The notes below the pieces were generated by a model. The model had not been told where the DNA came from. It searched no databases and worked only from the letters and a program-made list of their open reading frames with translations. The translations under genes and the position numbers were made by a program. From Bostrychus sinensis (taxonomy: Eukaryota > Chordata > Actinopteri > Gobiiformes > Eleotridae), in contig CM036253.1 in the NCBI GenBank assembly GCA_020698575.1, forward strand, positions 36,215,219 through 36,279,218: a stretch of DNA of 64,000 bases, read 5' to 3'. This document shows positions 26,601 through 34,794 of the stretch, piece by piece (position 1 is the stretch's first letter; each line of letters opens with the position of its first letter).

Positions 26601-29600
26601 ACTAATCCTTTTATGCAGTCTAATGTCATATTTGTAGCAAACACTCTTCGTCTTCATCTCACTGTAAGTGTTATAACCTGTAAGTATTGCAGTTGTTCTT
26701 GTAGTAATTGATGCAGTCTGTGAATGAATGGAGTGGCTTATTGTAAATGCACCAGCACTAATTGTATTTTTCTGGTTGTGTTTAAAAAATCTGAAAAATG
26801 AGTGATGTAGACAACTGTTTTCTTTGATTGTTTTACTGACTTTATTCTGATTTCAAGGACTGGTATAGTTACACGGTGTTTATTTTCACACTGTGAACTG
26901 AAGCCATACTTTTTTTATAAAGATGTTTTATAGCCCCAGACATTTTTACAATGCTTTTATGATACAAAATTAGCTCTTTCCACAAAGGTTGAATTCATTA
27001 AACATGGATTTTATTTATTAACAACTCTTCTTTGTACAAGCAGAGTTCATCCTACAGCAGAGCTACTAACGTTTGGATTCTCTCACCGATCTTGCATCTG
27101 ATCTGCTCAGAATCTCCAACTTAATAAAACAAAAATATGATTAAAAGCAGAATATTACGATGCTGTTTTAGGGCCATAAGGTGAAAAATAAAAACATGGG
27201 CACTATGAGAATAAAGTTGTAAAATTTTGTAAATTAAGTCATAGCCAAAAAAAGTCATAATTATACCAGAATAAAGTCAAAATCTTATGAGAATAAACAT
27301 GCAATATTTCGAGAATAAAGTCATAATATTAATAGAATAAAGTTGTAGCCAAAAAAGTCATCATTTTATGAGAAAAAAGTTGTAATATTTTGAAATTAAA
27401 GTTGTAAGTTTAAAAAATTTGCTTCAGAGTCCTTATGATAATGGCGATGATGGGCCAAAAGGAAGCCTAAATGTAAGTATAACCTCATAAAATGCTCCAA
27501 ATTCCCCATGACGAAAGGAGAGACTGCAGCAGAGACAGGCTAACTTCATTCTCTAAATAGTTCATCTTTATTCTCATAATATTTCGACTTTATTCTCGTA
27601 ACACTATGTGTTTTTTGGCTACGACTTTCATTCTCAAATTATTATGACTTTATTCCTCAAAATATTACGCCTTTTGCCTCTTTGCTTTAGCTGCTTGTCT
27701 CATTTGACTTGAACTGAAGAGGATACAGACAGTGAACCCAGGCTCAGGTTGCAGTGGGTTGTGCCCATACTGATGTAGTACTCTGTATGTTGTTCTCAGG
27801 ATGGCGTGCGTATGGAGGAAATAGTGGAGGGCTGCACAGGGGCGCTTCACATTCTGGCCCGGGACCCTATCAACAGGGGCGAGATTGCCAGCATGCAGAC
27901 CATTCCTCTGTTTGTGCAGGTACACACTGTCCCACTGCAGACTGAACTCAGCTGAGGTCATTCCCAGGACTCCTTCAGTGTATGGGATGGGATTACAATA
28001 CTAGAGCGGAGTACACATCTGTGCTCATCACTGTTGAGACTTCTAATAAATTTTTGACTTTTTAATTGTTTCTCCTTTTTTTTTCATGTGAGCTGTAATT
28101 GACCCAAACACGAGCTGTGTATCAGGCTATTATTGTAGCAAAAAAATGTGTGTGTGTGTAAATAGATTTGTCTGTATGTGTGTTCGTATTAAGATTTTTG
28201 TGTGTGTAAATAAATCTGCATGTGCATATTACGATTTATGTGTGCGTATCACGATTTGGGTTTGCGTAATTAGATTTGTGCATGTATATTATGATTTGTG
28301 TGTGTGTAATTAGATTTGAGCATGCATTTTAAGATTTGTGTATGCGTAATTAGATTTGTGCATGCATATTAAGATGTGTGTATTAACATTTGTGTGTGTA
28401 ATTAAGTTTCCGTGTGCGTATTATGATTTGTGTGCGCATAGTTAGATTTGAGCGTGCATTGTAAGATTTGTGTGTGGAATTAGATTTGTGCATGCATATT
28501 AAGATTTGTGTTTGCGTAATTAGATTTGTGTGTGCGTAATTAAATTTGTGCATGCATATTAAAATTTGTGTGTGTAATTAGATTTGTGCATGCATATTAC
28601 GATTCATGTGGGCCTATTACGATTTGTGTGTGCGCATTAAGATTTGTGTTTGCGTAATTAGATTTGTGTGTGTGTAATTAGATTTGTGCATGTGTATTGC
28701 AATTTGTGTGTGCGTAAAACTTTTTATTTCTGTATTGCAATTTGTGCATCCTTATTTGTGTGTGCATAATTATATTTGTGTGTGCATATTAAGATTTATA
28801 TGTGTATTAAGATTTGTGTGTGTGTTATTACAATTAGTGTGTGTGTAAAACAATTTGTGTGTGTAAAATCTATCTGTAAATGCTAAAGTGCGAAAAATTC
28901 TAAATCTTTGTCTGTAGCTGATTAGACACAAATACCCACACATAAAACTTGATATGCACACATCTTAATATAGACAGATCTATTTACACAGACACAAATC
29001 TTTTTGCTACGACAATAGCCCCATAATGTGAGCTGTGATTGCATGAATACTCAAATTCCAGGCAGGATTGGATGGTGCACACGGACATCCACATGGCTGC
29101 AGAGACATTTTACTATTTGCATCAGTAAAAAATAATACTATGACTGTCATTAGTAGAATACTCTTTCAATGCACCAGTTGTGTTCTGTTGTGTGTGCAGC
29201 TGCTGTACTCGTATGTGGAAAACGTGAAGCGGGTATCGGCGGGTGTCCTGTGTGAACTGGCCCTGGACAAACAGTCGGCAGAGCTCATCGATGCAGAGGG
29301 CGCCTCAGCACCACTCATGGAGCTGCTGCACTCCCCCAACGAGGGCATAGGTACTGCACTGCTCCGAGTACACGTGTACCAGGGTATAAGTACTATACTA
29401 CAGCAGGTAGTACAGGAGTTTTTGATTAGTGCTGTTGTGTGTCTGTAGCCACCTACGCCGCCGCTGTGCTTTTCCGTATCTCCGAGGACAAGAGCTCCGA
29501 CTACAGGAAGAGAGTGTCTGTGGAGCTGACCCACTCCCTTTTTAAGCACGACCCAGCGGCCTGGGACATGGTAACACTGGTGGAGGGGTGGGGGGTGATA

Positions 29601-31840
29601 TGTTTACAAGGGATCAGTAGCTGGGACATGGTAACTGATCATTCTCATCTCTCTCACTGTGTGGTGTGTCCCAGGCCCATGCTGCTGTCCCTCTGGAGCC
29701 CACGTACCTCGGTGAGGGTAAGATGTCCTCTCAGAACTCACCTGTGTGTGTACAGAGTGGTTCAGAAAATGTACCACTTTGAATTTGTTAGTTTATATGT
29801 TTTAGGTTTCCTGTATTAATCACAGAACACATAGTCACTATGACTGCACAGTATGTCTTGCTGTTAAATACAGATATAAATATTTTACCTTCTAATATGT
29901 CCAAAGAATGGAGTAATTGGTAGCGTATGGAAAGCAGTTTGAGTATTTATTCTGATATCAGTTTTAATTTTCTTAAAACTTAACTACCTGATCCATTTTG
30001 TAATAAATTCCATAGATGCATTTGTTTCAGTCATCAGTACAACGTATATGAAAAAAAAAAAATCTCCTATAACTTATCTGGGCCATAAGCTACAGCAGGG
30101 GAATTTTGCCAAGGGACATGAATGTCTAGCCAATCACTGTCTTGGAAAAAGTGAAGTTCCTGCCACTTGGGTCAGGGACACATTGATAGGTAGATCCCAA
30201 GCGCATACACAGTTGTATATCTAAGCAATGGCGGCTGCTAACCCGAGTGGCAAGATACCTATTCCAGCCCTAGCTACTACAGCTTACACAGCAAAACAGC
30301 GCAAAAAAAGACAACTGGAAACAGAGAAGACAGCGTTAAAGCAATTATCAAATGTGAGAAGAAATAAAACGTGAGTAAATATTGGCAACACATTCACCAG
30401 ATGGAGAGAGCTTTGAGATCGCATTGGTCTAAAACTGGATGCAGAGCTAGCTTTTTTACTTCTTGTCAGGTAAGAAATGGTAAAATCTTGATAGAATATA
30501 GTAGCTATAGTAGCTAGTAGCTTGGTTTATGTGCGTTATATGCACAGAGTGTGCATGAGAAGCGTAGGAGGAGTCAGGGAAGAGTGAGGGGGCAAACTGG
30601 AAACTTGCAGTACTTTATTCTCACCACTTGGATGCAAAATCAGGTAGTTTGGCTTTAACTTGTAAGCCTTTTTTGCCACTAGTAACTTCTAAATTAGTCA
30701 ACTAGTAAGGACAAAACTACTAGTAGTAGATGCCAAATTTCTCACTAGTACAACTAGTGAATACATTGTGACCTCACTAGTGCCACTAGTAGGTGACAAA
30801 ATGTCACTTACTAGTACTACTAGTAACACAAAGTCTGTCAACATGTCCAACTAATAACATCCAAGTGTCTACTAGTACTACTACACTACACTACTAGTAC
30901 ACAATTTTTGTCTCACTACTAGTGGACTGTAACTAGATGGACCAAGGATTCTTATTGGCCAATGGAGAAATGACAGTGTGTAGAACCAACTGTAAGCCTC
31001 AATTTATGTCCCTGTCCCGCCTCCTACTCAGAATGTATTGCCACTAGTAGTACTAGTTGCACTAGTGCTACTAGTGTCACTAGTGAACATCTCTGACCTT
31101 ACTAGAGCTCCTTGTAAGCCAAATATGTGTTTACTAGTTCACTAGTACACATTTTAGAGACCACTAGTGCTTGTAAATGTGGTCACTAATGACCAATTTT
31201 ACCTTACTAGTTGTACATGTTGACAGACTTTGTCTTACTAGTAGTACTAGTGACATTTTGCTACCTACTAGTGGGACTAGTAAGGCCAAAAAGTATCCAG
31301 TAGTTGTACTAGTGAGCAATTTTGTATCTACTAGTACTACTAGTAAGCAGTTTTGTCTTTACTAGTGCACTAATGGACTAAATTGCACACCACTAGTAGC
31401 ACTGGTAGCCCAAAAAGGCTTACAAGTAAAGCAAATTAATGCTGATATCAAACGGCTTTTCATAAAGGTGGCTCTACATTTCTTGATTATCGTCATTGTT
31501 GTGTCACCAGCTATACTTTATTTATTTAGTTACGTTTTAAAGAGGAATAACCCCTTGAGATGTAGCATCTCGTTTTCAAGGGGGTCCTCTAAATGAATGT
31601 ATTGAACATTCATACAACTTATTCCACTGGTTATTAATAAAAGTGCTGTTGCTCTGGAGTCTACTGCACAGAGTGTAAACTTGTCCCTGCTGTGTCCCCT
31701 CAGAGCTGGACGTCTCTTACCCGTCATACGGCTACGCTGAGCTGCCCCTGGACACTCTGCCCCTGGATGCTGACCTCCACGAGCCGTACCTCCCTGACCT
31801 GACCTTTGACCCCCGACAGGCCTACCCCGAACCCCTCTAA
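1..31840 (+). CDS. jup: junction plakoglobin (gamma-catenin), 5'-partial gene, 12 coding exons
   Basis: Plakoglobin is the armadillo-repeat protein that links desmosomal and classical cadherin tails to the cytoskeleton and can also act in Wnt signalling. Joining exons 1-172, 1846-2047, 21464-21608, 21809-21912, 24415-24534, 24834-25052, 25415-25567, 27800-27919, 29200-29350, 29449-29570, 29675-29717 and 31704-31840 gives 1688 nt, which is 561 codons plus a stop in one unbroken frame, with GT-AG at every junction. The protein covers most armadillo repeats (FKSGGIPALVRML, LLWTTSRVLKVLSVC, CALRHLTSRH, NLALCPANQAPL) and the acidic C-terminal tail. SPVESVLFYA, ARDPINR and SLFKHDPAAW are plakoglobin-like rather than beta-catenin-like. 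The N-terminal exons lie outside the window. Intron sizes range from about 0.1 kb to 19.4 kb; the largest is filled by nested transposons. All exons look intact, so I read it as a functional host gene. Whether this is jupa or jupb cannot be told from here. Confidence 0.95.
178..490 (+). repeat. minisatellite in jup intron
   Basis: About a dozen imperfect copies of a 24-28 bp unit built on ACAGGTCAGAGAGGAGGACACAGG start directly after the splice donor of the first visible exon. The long open frames across it are by-products of the repeat, not genes. Confidence 0.9.
1070..1262 (+). repeat. minisatellite, GTGTGACCAGA type
   Basis: Degenerate tandem units of 9-20 bp based on GAGTGTGTCTTGAGTGTGACCA. 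The open frame on the minus strand here is repeat-derived. Confidence 0.8.
1488..1690 (+). repeat. tRNA-derived SINE-like repeat
   Basis: The head has a pol III box A-like TGGCAGAGCGG and a near box B GGGTTTCGAGCCCC with one extra base. A body (GTGGAGTTTGCATGTCC, TGTGGGTTCTCTC, GGTACTCTGGCTTCCTCCC) common to an abundant fish interspersed repeat follows. It is a repeat, not a tRNA gene. It sits about 150 bp before a jup exon. Confidence 0.75.
1846..2047 (+). CDS. jup: jup coding exon
   Basis: Acceptor ATCCAG precedes CTCCCCGGTGGAG, and the split serine codon restores SPVESVLFYAITTLHNL. It continues to LAITTDCLQLL and GNQESK and ends at donor GTGAAC. Its sequence is strongly catenin-like. Confidence 0.95.
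2250..2645 (+). repeat. unresolved interspersed sequence, possibly LINE 3' region
   Basis: A relatively GC-rich block with no open frame and low-complexity flanks, unlike the AT-rich intron around it. It resembles untranslated tails of fish retroelements, but I cannot place it in a family. Confidence 0.25.
2752..2993 (+). repeat. left terminal inverted repeat of the outer transposon
   Basis: Matches the complement of 20161-20406, with a conserved outer ~60 bp and a conserved inner TTTTGCGTGACCCGGAAGTT around 2967-2986. It is AT-rich between these. Confidence 0.88.
2976..2986 (+). promoter_or_regulatory. ETS-type motif in left terminal repeat
   Basis: ACCCGGAAGTT contains the ETS/GABP core CCGGAAGT at 2978-2985, about 88 bp before the transposase ATG. 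It is mirrored in the right repeat (ACTTCCGG at 20169-20176), about 70 bp before the other gene's ATG. Role as promoter is inferred. Confidence 0.5.
3073..5028 (+). pseudogene. integrase-core (rve/DDE) transposase of the outer transposon, spliced, broken
   Basis: Likely exons are 3073-3285, 3366-3494, 3899-4092, 4222-4361, 4491-4675 and 4752-5028, each with GT-AG borders. The N-terminus is a small helix-turn-helix-like region (SFRSGQSHAEISLALQQLG). The DDE core is visible as HLDQNEKL (near 3960), QIRVDHGREFYL (near 4255) and NHRVERLWPEVNN (near 4495), matching D, D and E of retroviral-type integrases. The C-terminus has FGTDPFLSEED. Breaks are an in-frame TGA in exon 3 where CGA (Arg) is expected (gcTTGAaat, a C-to-T change at CpG), a one-base shift near 4844, and apparent loss of residues in exon 4. 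The gene would cut and join its own inverted repeats. This family is often annotated in fish only as an integrase-domain protein. Confidence 0.8.
4378..4406 (+). repeat. (GAAT)n microsatellite
   Basis: Seven copies of TGAA/GAAT in an intron of the outer transposase gene. Confidence 0.85.
5199..5213. promoter_or_regulatory. NRF1-type palindrome near transposon 5' end
   Basis: TTCGCGCATGCGCAAT contains GCGCATGCGC, the classical NRF1 site. About 80 bp downstream, GCAAG|GTAAGT looks like a splice donor, so this could be the promoter and non-coding first exon of the CACTA-like element. Inferred only. Confidence 0.45.
5294..7215 (+). other. 5' non-coding part of the CACTA-like element
   Basis: No convincing gene. 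The stretch 5640-6130 is richer in CpG (GCGCGCACGCGAG) than its surroundings. The rest is AT-rich and could be the first intron leading to the acceptor TTCCTTAG just before 7211. Confidence 0.5.
7216..9764 (+). pseudogene. zinc-finger DDE transposase of the first CACTA-like element, broken
   Basis: The N-terminus has C2H2 fingers (MQCKLCKFDHSS with HYRLHH, then CLHMDCFCTF with HLTRAH); the frame shifts near 7460 and a further finger-like part follows (VKCPFKDCDLKTN, HISCKH). After a decayed linker with stops near 7640 and 7800, a long frame runs from 7843 to 9507 with one in-frame TGA at 8395. Likely catalytic residues are ADNLGAHS near 8575, DVLHDTLEG near 8839 and RFEAKH near 9333; PKHHYVEHYPHLI before the last motif resembles the DUF4218-type region of plant CACTA transposases. 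A frameshift near 9500 precedes the C-terminus (VLEPEDLNDP). The same protein family recurs at 48762-51214. Inactive as it stands; CACTA assignment is tentative. Confidence 0.75.
11240..13945 (+). mobile_element. Rex3-like (RTE clade) LINE, 5'-truncated
   Basis: A 5'-truncated non-LTR element begins inside the endonuclease domain. Its 3' end is GGATAAAGCGGAAGAAGATGG followed by (ATGG)n. A GATG-type tandem tail and RTE-like endonuclease/RT are known marks of Rex3 in teleosts. It inserted into an exon of the companion gene, in the same orientation. Confidence 0.85.
11241..13901 (+). pseudogene. endonuclease-reverse transcriptase of the Rex3-like LINE, one stop codon
   Basis: One frame runs from the 5' truncation to the stop at 13901, broken only by TAG at 11781, where Trp (TGG) is expected from the family. 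The AP-endonuclease part shows SAYGPNSS, LLGDFNAHVG, SMIDFVVVSSDLR and STDHHLVVS. The RT part shows KKGDRRVCSNYRGITLL, EEQCGFRPSRGT, FVDLEKAFDRV, RQGCPLSPVLF and the catalytic LLFADDVVLLA near 13160. The tail ends SLLRLLPPRPGPG, typical of this fish LINE. The protein would nick target DNA and reverse-transcribe its RNA. The missing 5' end of the endonuclease and the stop make this copy inactive, but the low decay suggests a fairly recent insertion. Confidence 0.88.
14462..15054. other. central spacer of the foldback element, unassigned
   Basis: A moderately GC-rich block at 14690-14930 has an open frame on the + strand (14559-14900) with no family I recognise. The remainder is low complexity (A-rich at 14484-14510, and a short tandem GTAGACCCTGG near 14960-15000). 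Confidence 0.35.
15055..16041 (+). mobile_element. Tc1/mariner relic with decayed transposase
   Basis: The right end GTACATACTTTTGCTTGCCACTGTA is the complement of a typical Tc1 terminus, and the left end keeps GTATGTACCCCCTTT. Between them, several blocks on the + strand match the usual fish Tc1 transposase gene (AACTCACAAACTGGGATAG, CAGAGAGGCAACAATAAGACC, CAAAAGGCACGTGGGAGACTC, GTCCTGCTGTGGGG), but large internal pieces are missing and frames are destroyed. The minus-strand open frames here are shadows. Confidence 0.75.
16796..16862 (+). repeat. short SINE-like fragment
   Basis: GGTGGCAAAGTGGTTACCTC and GGGCCTGGGTTTGATTCCCG resemble box A and box B parts of the tRNA-derived repeat seen at 1488, without its body. 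Confidence 0.5.
17872..18214. repeat. inverted repeat at the right end of the CACTA-like element
   Basis: GGCTGCAAAGCTTTTTTGAG at 17873 recurs inverted as CTCAAAAATGCTTTGCAGCC ending at 18214, extended by TTTACTCAACTT/AAGTTGAATAAA. The outer copy is probably the transposon terminus and the inner one a subterminal copy. The spacer has repeated AACTACTTATT-type motifs. Confidence 0.65.
18458..20097 (-). pseudogene. RING-like accessory gene of the outer transposon
   Basis: Minus-strand exons: 20007-20097 (starts MDSYILFRGNKRVTLKEND), 19669-19940 (VDASNLYIIDDNDVAIFP, then an Ala/Ser-rich linker), roughly 19385-19572 (PFSEFEASVDGILTKVQD), perhaps 19169-19246 (WKQSARNILAV), about 18718-18905 and 18458-18636. 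The last two exons give a Cys cluster, ICVICKG plus CCQCIIGCKMCIQEW and CPHC, followed by LSDALAALREILNE and a stop. This is a RING/U-box-like zinc-binding layout without the usual His. The exon near 18800 changes frame, so this copy is probably broken. It faces the transposase gene and starts about 70 bp inside the right inverted repeat. The function is unknown; a ubiquitin-ligase or DNA/protein-binding helper role is only a guess. Confidence 0.68.
20161..20406 (-). repeat. right terminal inverted repeat of the outer transposon
   Basis: Inverted partner of 2752-2993. It ends exactly at the AATTAC duplication. Confidence 0.88.
20168..20178 (-). promoter_or_regulatory. ETS-type motif in right terminal repeat
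   Basis: Mirror copy of the left motif, on the minus strand, just upstream of the RING-like gene start at 20097. Same 20-bp block as in the left repeat. Confidence 0.5.
20610..20684 (+). repeat. (TA)n microsatellite with CA extension
   Basis: About 70 bp of pure AT dinucleotides followed by ACACACAC. The open frames here on both strands are repeat artefacts. Confidence 0.95.
21464..21608 (+). CDS. jup: jup coding exon
   Basis: Encodes LIILANGGPESLVFIM to NKPAIVEAG, with acceptor TATCAG and donor GTAGGT. It is the first exon after the 19.4 kb transposon-filled intron. Confidence 0.95.
21809..21912 (+). CDS. jup: jup coding exon
   Basis: Encodes GGMQALGQHLTGSSQ to LWTLRNLSDAATKQ. Acceptor is GTGCAG and donor GTGTGT. 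Confidence 0.94.
22859..23531. mobile_element. Harbinger-type non-autonomous element (MITE-like)
   Basis: The ends GGGCCAGATTTATCAAAG and the complement of TTAGTAAATATGGCCC form short inverted repeats. They are flanked by TAA on both sides (22856-22858 and 23532-23534), the 3-bp duplication of PIF/Harbinger elements. No transposase is present. Length 673 bp. It lies in a jup intron. Confidence 0.75.
24415..24534 (+). CDS. jup: jup coding exon
   Basis: Encodes EGLDGLLQILVTQLGSDD to LSNLTCNNARNK. Acceptor is TTCAG and donor GTGAGA; 40 whole codons. Confidence 0.94.
24834..25052 (+). CDS. jup: jup coding exon
   Basis: Encodes TLVTQFGGVEALIHAVL through CALRHLTSRH to LGQPHYWPVVK; 73 whole codons. 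Acceptor is CCTCAG and donor GTGAGG. Confidence 0.95.
25415..25567 (+). CDS. jup: jup coding exon
   Basis: Encodes ATVGLIRNLALCPANQAPL through AHQDTQRHSSSAQQTYQ; 51 whole codons. Acceptor is TCTCAG and donor GTACAG. Confidence 0.94.
27190..27670. repeat. GAATAAAGT-type inverted repeat element
   Basis: The left arm (27195-27420) carries many GAGAATAAAGTCATAATATT units. The right arm (27555-27668) carries the complement TTTATTCTCATAATATTTCG, including GTAGCCAAAAAA and TTTTTTGGCTACG. It is a common type of fish non-autonomous repeat. No coding content. Confidence 0.7.
27800..27919 (+). CDS. jup: jup coding exon
   Basis: Encodes DGVRMEEIVEGCTGALHI to TIPLFVQ; 40 whole codons. Acceptor is TTCTCAG and donor GTACAC. 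Confidence 0.94.
28148..28880 (+). repeat. minisatellite, ATTTGTGTGTGCGTAATTAG type
   Basis: Some thirty degenerate units of about 18-22 bp alternate GATTTGTGTGTGCGTAATTA and GATTTGTGCATGCATATTAA. It lies in the jup intron between 27919 and 29200. Confidence 0.9.
29200..29350 (+). CDS. jup: jup coding exon
   Basis: Encodes LLYSYVENVKRVSAGVL to MELLHSPNEGI. Acceptor is TGTGCAG and donor GTACTG. It is followed by an intron of only 98 bp. Confidence 0.93.
29449..29570 (+). CDS. jup: jup coding exon
   Basis: Encodes ATYAAAVLFRISEDK to SLFKHDPAAWDM, the end of the armadillo domain. Acceptor is CTGTAG and donor GTAACA. Confidence 0.94.
29675..29717 (+). CDS. jup: jup coding micro-exon
   Basis: A 43-nt exon encoding AHAAVPLEPTYLGE between acceptor CCCAG and donor GTAAGA. 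It keeps the frame between the flanking exons and belongs to the C-terminal tail. Confidence 0.85.
30655..31426. mobile_element. foldback element packed with ACTAGT palindromes
   Basis: The ends TAACTTGTAAGCCTTTTTTG and AAAAAGGCTTACAAGTAAAG are inverted. Internal arms also match in inverted orientation; for example GACAAAGTCTGTCAACATGT lies in the complement of the right arm near 31220 and has its partner near 30830. I count 30 ACTAGT hexamers, 12 in the left arm and 18 in the right, and none in the central ~110 bp. No coding frame. It lies in the last coding intron of jup. Confidence 0.8.
31704..31840 (+). CDS. jup: jup last coding exon with stop
   Basis: Encodes ELDVSYPSYGYAELPL to RQAYPEPL and a TAA stop. 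The tail is rich in Tyr, Asp, Leu and Pro, as in plakoglobin C-termini. A strong donor, CAG|GTAACA, follows 3 nt after the stop, suggesting that the 3' UTR is spliced. Confidence 0.9.
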
Positions 31841-32133
31841 CAGGTAACACCAATCTTATACAGCTCCTTGTGTAGTATGTGAAGTTTTTCTGTCTGTGTT
31901 AAAGTCACCATTCTGGATTTTTGGTGTCTTTTTTATGAAGTGATGGGATTTCTCACAGCTTGGTCACAACACTTCATCTGGGCAGGGCTTTTTTCTCATG
32001 TGGTGTACAACAGCTATTGAGTGATTGGTCAGACATTTGAAATGGGCATGGTTAATCTTAAAAACCGTAGGTTAATTCATGGTAAGAGATTTTGTACAAA
32101 GGAGAGTATCTTCTTTCAAAAAAATGGAGCTGA

Positions 32134-32526
32134 TAGGGGTGTATGTATCCACATATTGATATTTTATCCCTGTGATACAACTATTTCAATACAAATTATC
32201 TTGTATTGAATTGTATCGTTTTCTAGGTAGTGTATATTGATATATAGGGAAAAAAATCTATATCGGAAATATCAAAATTTAAAATAGCAAAATTTGCTAT
32301 TTTAAATTTGTTTTTAATGAAGAAAAATGTGATATTAAACTGTGCTTTGTCTTTGTCGGCTAGACATAATCAGCCTCGACCGAGATGCTAGATTTGAGAG
32401 TGTACTTTTATGTGTTGAATTGTATTGAATTGTATCATTCTAAATTAGCTGATATTGTTTTTGAATCAAATTTTAAAAATCTGAATCAATACGTATCGTA
32501 TTGTTGCAAAAATTGTTACACCCCTA
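32134..32526. mobile_element. short hAT-like non-autonomous element
   Basis: Ends TAGGGGTGTATG and TGTTACACCCCTA are inverted and match the terminus of a common vertebrate hAT-type MITE. The interior is AT-rich with ATTGTATCG motifs. A clear 8-bp duplication is not seen. Confidence 0.55.
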
Positions 32527-32533
32527 CTTCATG

Positions 32534-32795
32534 ACAAATTCGCAAAGCCCAGTTTGTACAGATAAGGAAGAGTGGTAGGTGCACTTCCTAGTTTCATTCG
32601 TCTATGTAGAGCCATGATACTGAGCGTTTTCAGCTCTTGAGAAAGGCAGTGCCACAGCATTCAGGATTACTCAAACGTGTGAATGAAACAAAGTACTACT
32701 CTAGGTTTGTTCCTGAGGTGGAAGCTGCATTATACATTTTAACATGGTTATAAAAGAAGAAAAGACCATTTACCATAATAGGAGACCTTTAAAAA
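32534..32795. repeat. dispersed fish repeat, copy A
   Basis: Shares ACTCAAACGTGTGAATGAAAC, CAAAGTACTACTCTAGGT and the end CATAATAGGAGACCTTTAA with blocks near 37712-38302, 39000-39280 and 62880-63120. Confidence 0.55.
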
Positions 32796-34409
32796 CCTAG
32801 ACTTAGGTTCATCCACATAAACACACATGATACACTACATATATTCCATGAAGCAGTATTGGATATTAAACTAGGCAGTATTTTCTCTAGTGCTAGTATT
32901 CATAAACATCATGCTCTTGTGTATTTAGTACAATAATAGTGCATATTAAAAGTTCCTTATCAAAAAACATGAATGTGGTTGGACTTTGATCTTTACATGT
33001 TTTCTAGTAGATAGCACCAACACAATGAGGAAAGTGAGTGATGTGGGTGATGTGAACCATCTGTGACAGGGACAGGGAAAAGGCTACAAAGTCCTCCTTC
33101 AAGGCCATTCAGATCGCTCGGTGACCTCAGAGACAGTTGACCACTCAGTTGACCATCTTATAGTTAGCAGCCACACTGTTCTGTGAGCTCCCAGAAGCTC
33201 ATATTTACAGTGTGACCACTTATCTCTCCTGGGTAGACATGAGCATACGGTGTGTGGGTGCATGCTGAAAGAGCGTGGTGATCCGACAAACAAGATCTTC
33301 AAAACTACTGACCAACACTGATCTTGAAAGAAGAGAAGTGCCTTTCGTCATCCATCTCCCTGATCTGTTAAACCAGGACACTGTACTTGCCCAGCTCAAC
33401 CCTGGTCATATTAAGTGGTCACACATGCCACCTACATTCTTTTTTTTTTCTTCTCTTTTTTCCAACTCCTCAACAATAACAAATACTAACAACAAATATT
33501 CATTCATATTTTTAACCACGGTTCTTTCAGAAATGGATTGGAGACAACTGACTGTACACCTTAATATAGTGCAGAGCTATCTAGCTATACTTTCCTGTGG
33601 GCCAAAAGACTTTTGCCTGTGGGCCGGTCTTTTCTCTCTACTACTACTTTCATGTTGGATGTACAATTGGCACAAAGCAGCACTACATTATCATTTTTAT
33701 TGCACAGTACACATGCAGTTACAGATGCAGCTAGTCATAGAACAGAAGAGTGAAAAAAATGGTTTTATAACTCTGCAGCCGATGACATTTTTATGCCATA
33801 CAGTTTAGAGACAAAAAAGAAAAATGGCTGGGCATGTTAACGTGTTATTATTGCATAATAATGCAGTGATTAATTAACTTAATAATGCAAGAGATGAGTC
33901 GGTTGTGAATGAGCCAGTCTGTGCAACATGCAGCTGTGAAACCAAGCAGGGAGGAGTGGGCATTTGTAAATGGGTGCACTGAAGGAGGACAGAGCTGATG
34001 GTCCTGGAGAAGACTTTAAGCCTCCTTACAGTGTTTGTTTCATGTGGATAGGCCCAGGAATCCCTGCGATACAAACCAAATATAGCCTGTTAAATATACG
34101 TACGGCTAATTAACGCTATTGGTGGCAACATGCTGTGTTTATAGATCGTATCAATGATTGGTGAACACTGAATGAATACTTGTAAAACTACCAAAATAAA
34201 TATATTTACTTCCCATAACTATTTTTAATTGTTATAAGAGAGAGAAGTGAGCAGACAGCTGCAAAACAGACACATGAGAGCCACAGGAGGAGATACTTTT
34301 GAATTGGAAAAAAGGCCTCAGCTCCAAAGGTTAAAAAATATCCCAATCAAAAATGTCTCTTTTGAAAAGAGGCATTTATTGAAACACTGTGTATACCTAA
34401 ATAACAGCC

Positions 34410-34740
34410 AAGTCAAAACTCAATTCAATTCAATTCAATTCAGATTTATTTGTATAGCCCAATATCACAACAAAAGTCGCCTCAAAGGGCTTCACAAACA
34501 GTTGATCAAACATAAACACACAATCAGACTTAACACACAATCAGCACAAACAATAACTACACTAAACTAAATAGACCCAGGACACTCCTGTCCTTAGACC
34601 CTCCTTCTCGGTAAGGAAAAACTCCTAAAAAACCCAGGTACGGGAAAAAAGAAGAAACCTTATGGAGCCCATATTGAAGGAGAGATCCTCTCCCAGGACG
34701 GACAGGCAATGCATCTAGGACTGTTAGTCCCTTAGTTCAA
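34410..34740 (+). repeat. teleost interspersed repeat (TCAATTCAATTCAGATTTATT type)
   Basis: Begins with repeated ATTCA, then TTTGTATAGCCCAATATCAC, GGGCTTCACAAACAG and GGTAAGGAAAAACTCCTAAA, a sequence met very often in fish genomes. No coding function. Confidence 0.7.
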
Positions 34741-34775
34741 AACGGCACATATTGGTTGAATTGTAAAAGAATTGA

Positions 34776-34794
34776 ACCCTAACCCTAACCCTTG
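34776..34794 (-). repeat. short telomere-like CCCTAA tract
   Basis: GAACCCTAACCCTAACCC contains just under three CCCTAA units. Too short to claim a former telomere. Confidence 0.6.

Larger units (their letters stand above)
31850..34400. other. no gene found: intronic or downstream sequence
   Basis: Apart from the two repeats listed inside it (32134-32526 and 32534-32795) I see only AT-rich sequence. The 177-codon frame at 33275-33808 has no recognisable domain and is low complexity in places (poly-T, Asn/Thr-rich), so I do not call it a gene. Confidence 0.6.

Noticed and set aside
1..31840. Beta-catenin (ctnnb1)
   Set aside because: Signature segments (SPVESV, ARDPINR, SLFKHDPAAW) and the tail fit plakoglobin better than beta-catenin.
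33275..33808. A 177-codon host gene
   Set aside because: No recognisable domain, low-complexity stretches, and no splice or promoter context. It is compatible with chance.
34776..34794. Interstitial telomere or chromosome fusion point
   Set aside because: Fewer than three CCCTAA units, within an ordinary repeat context.
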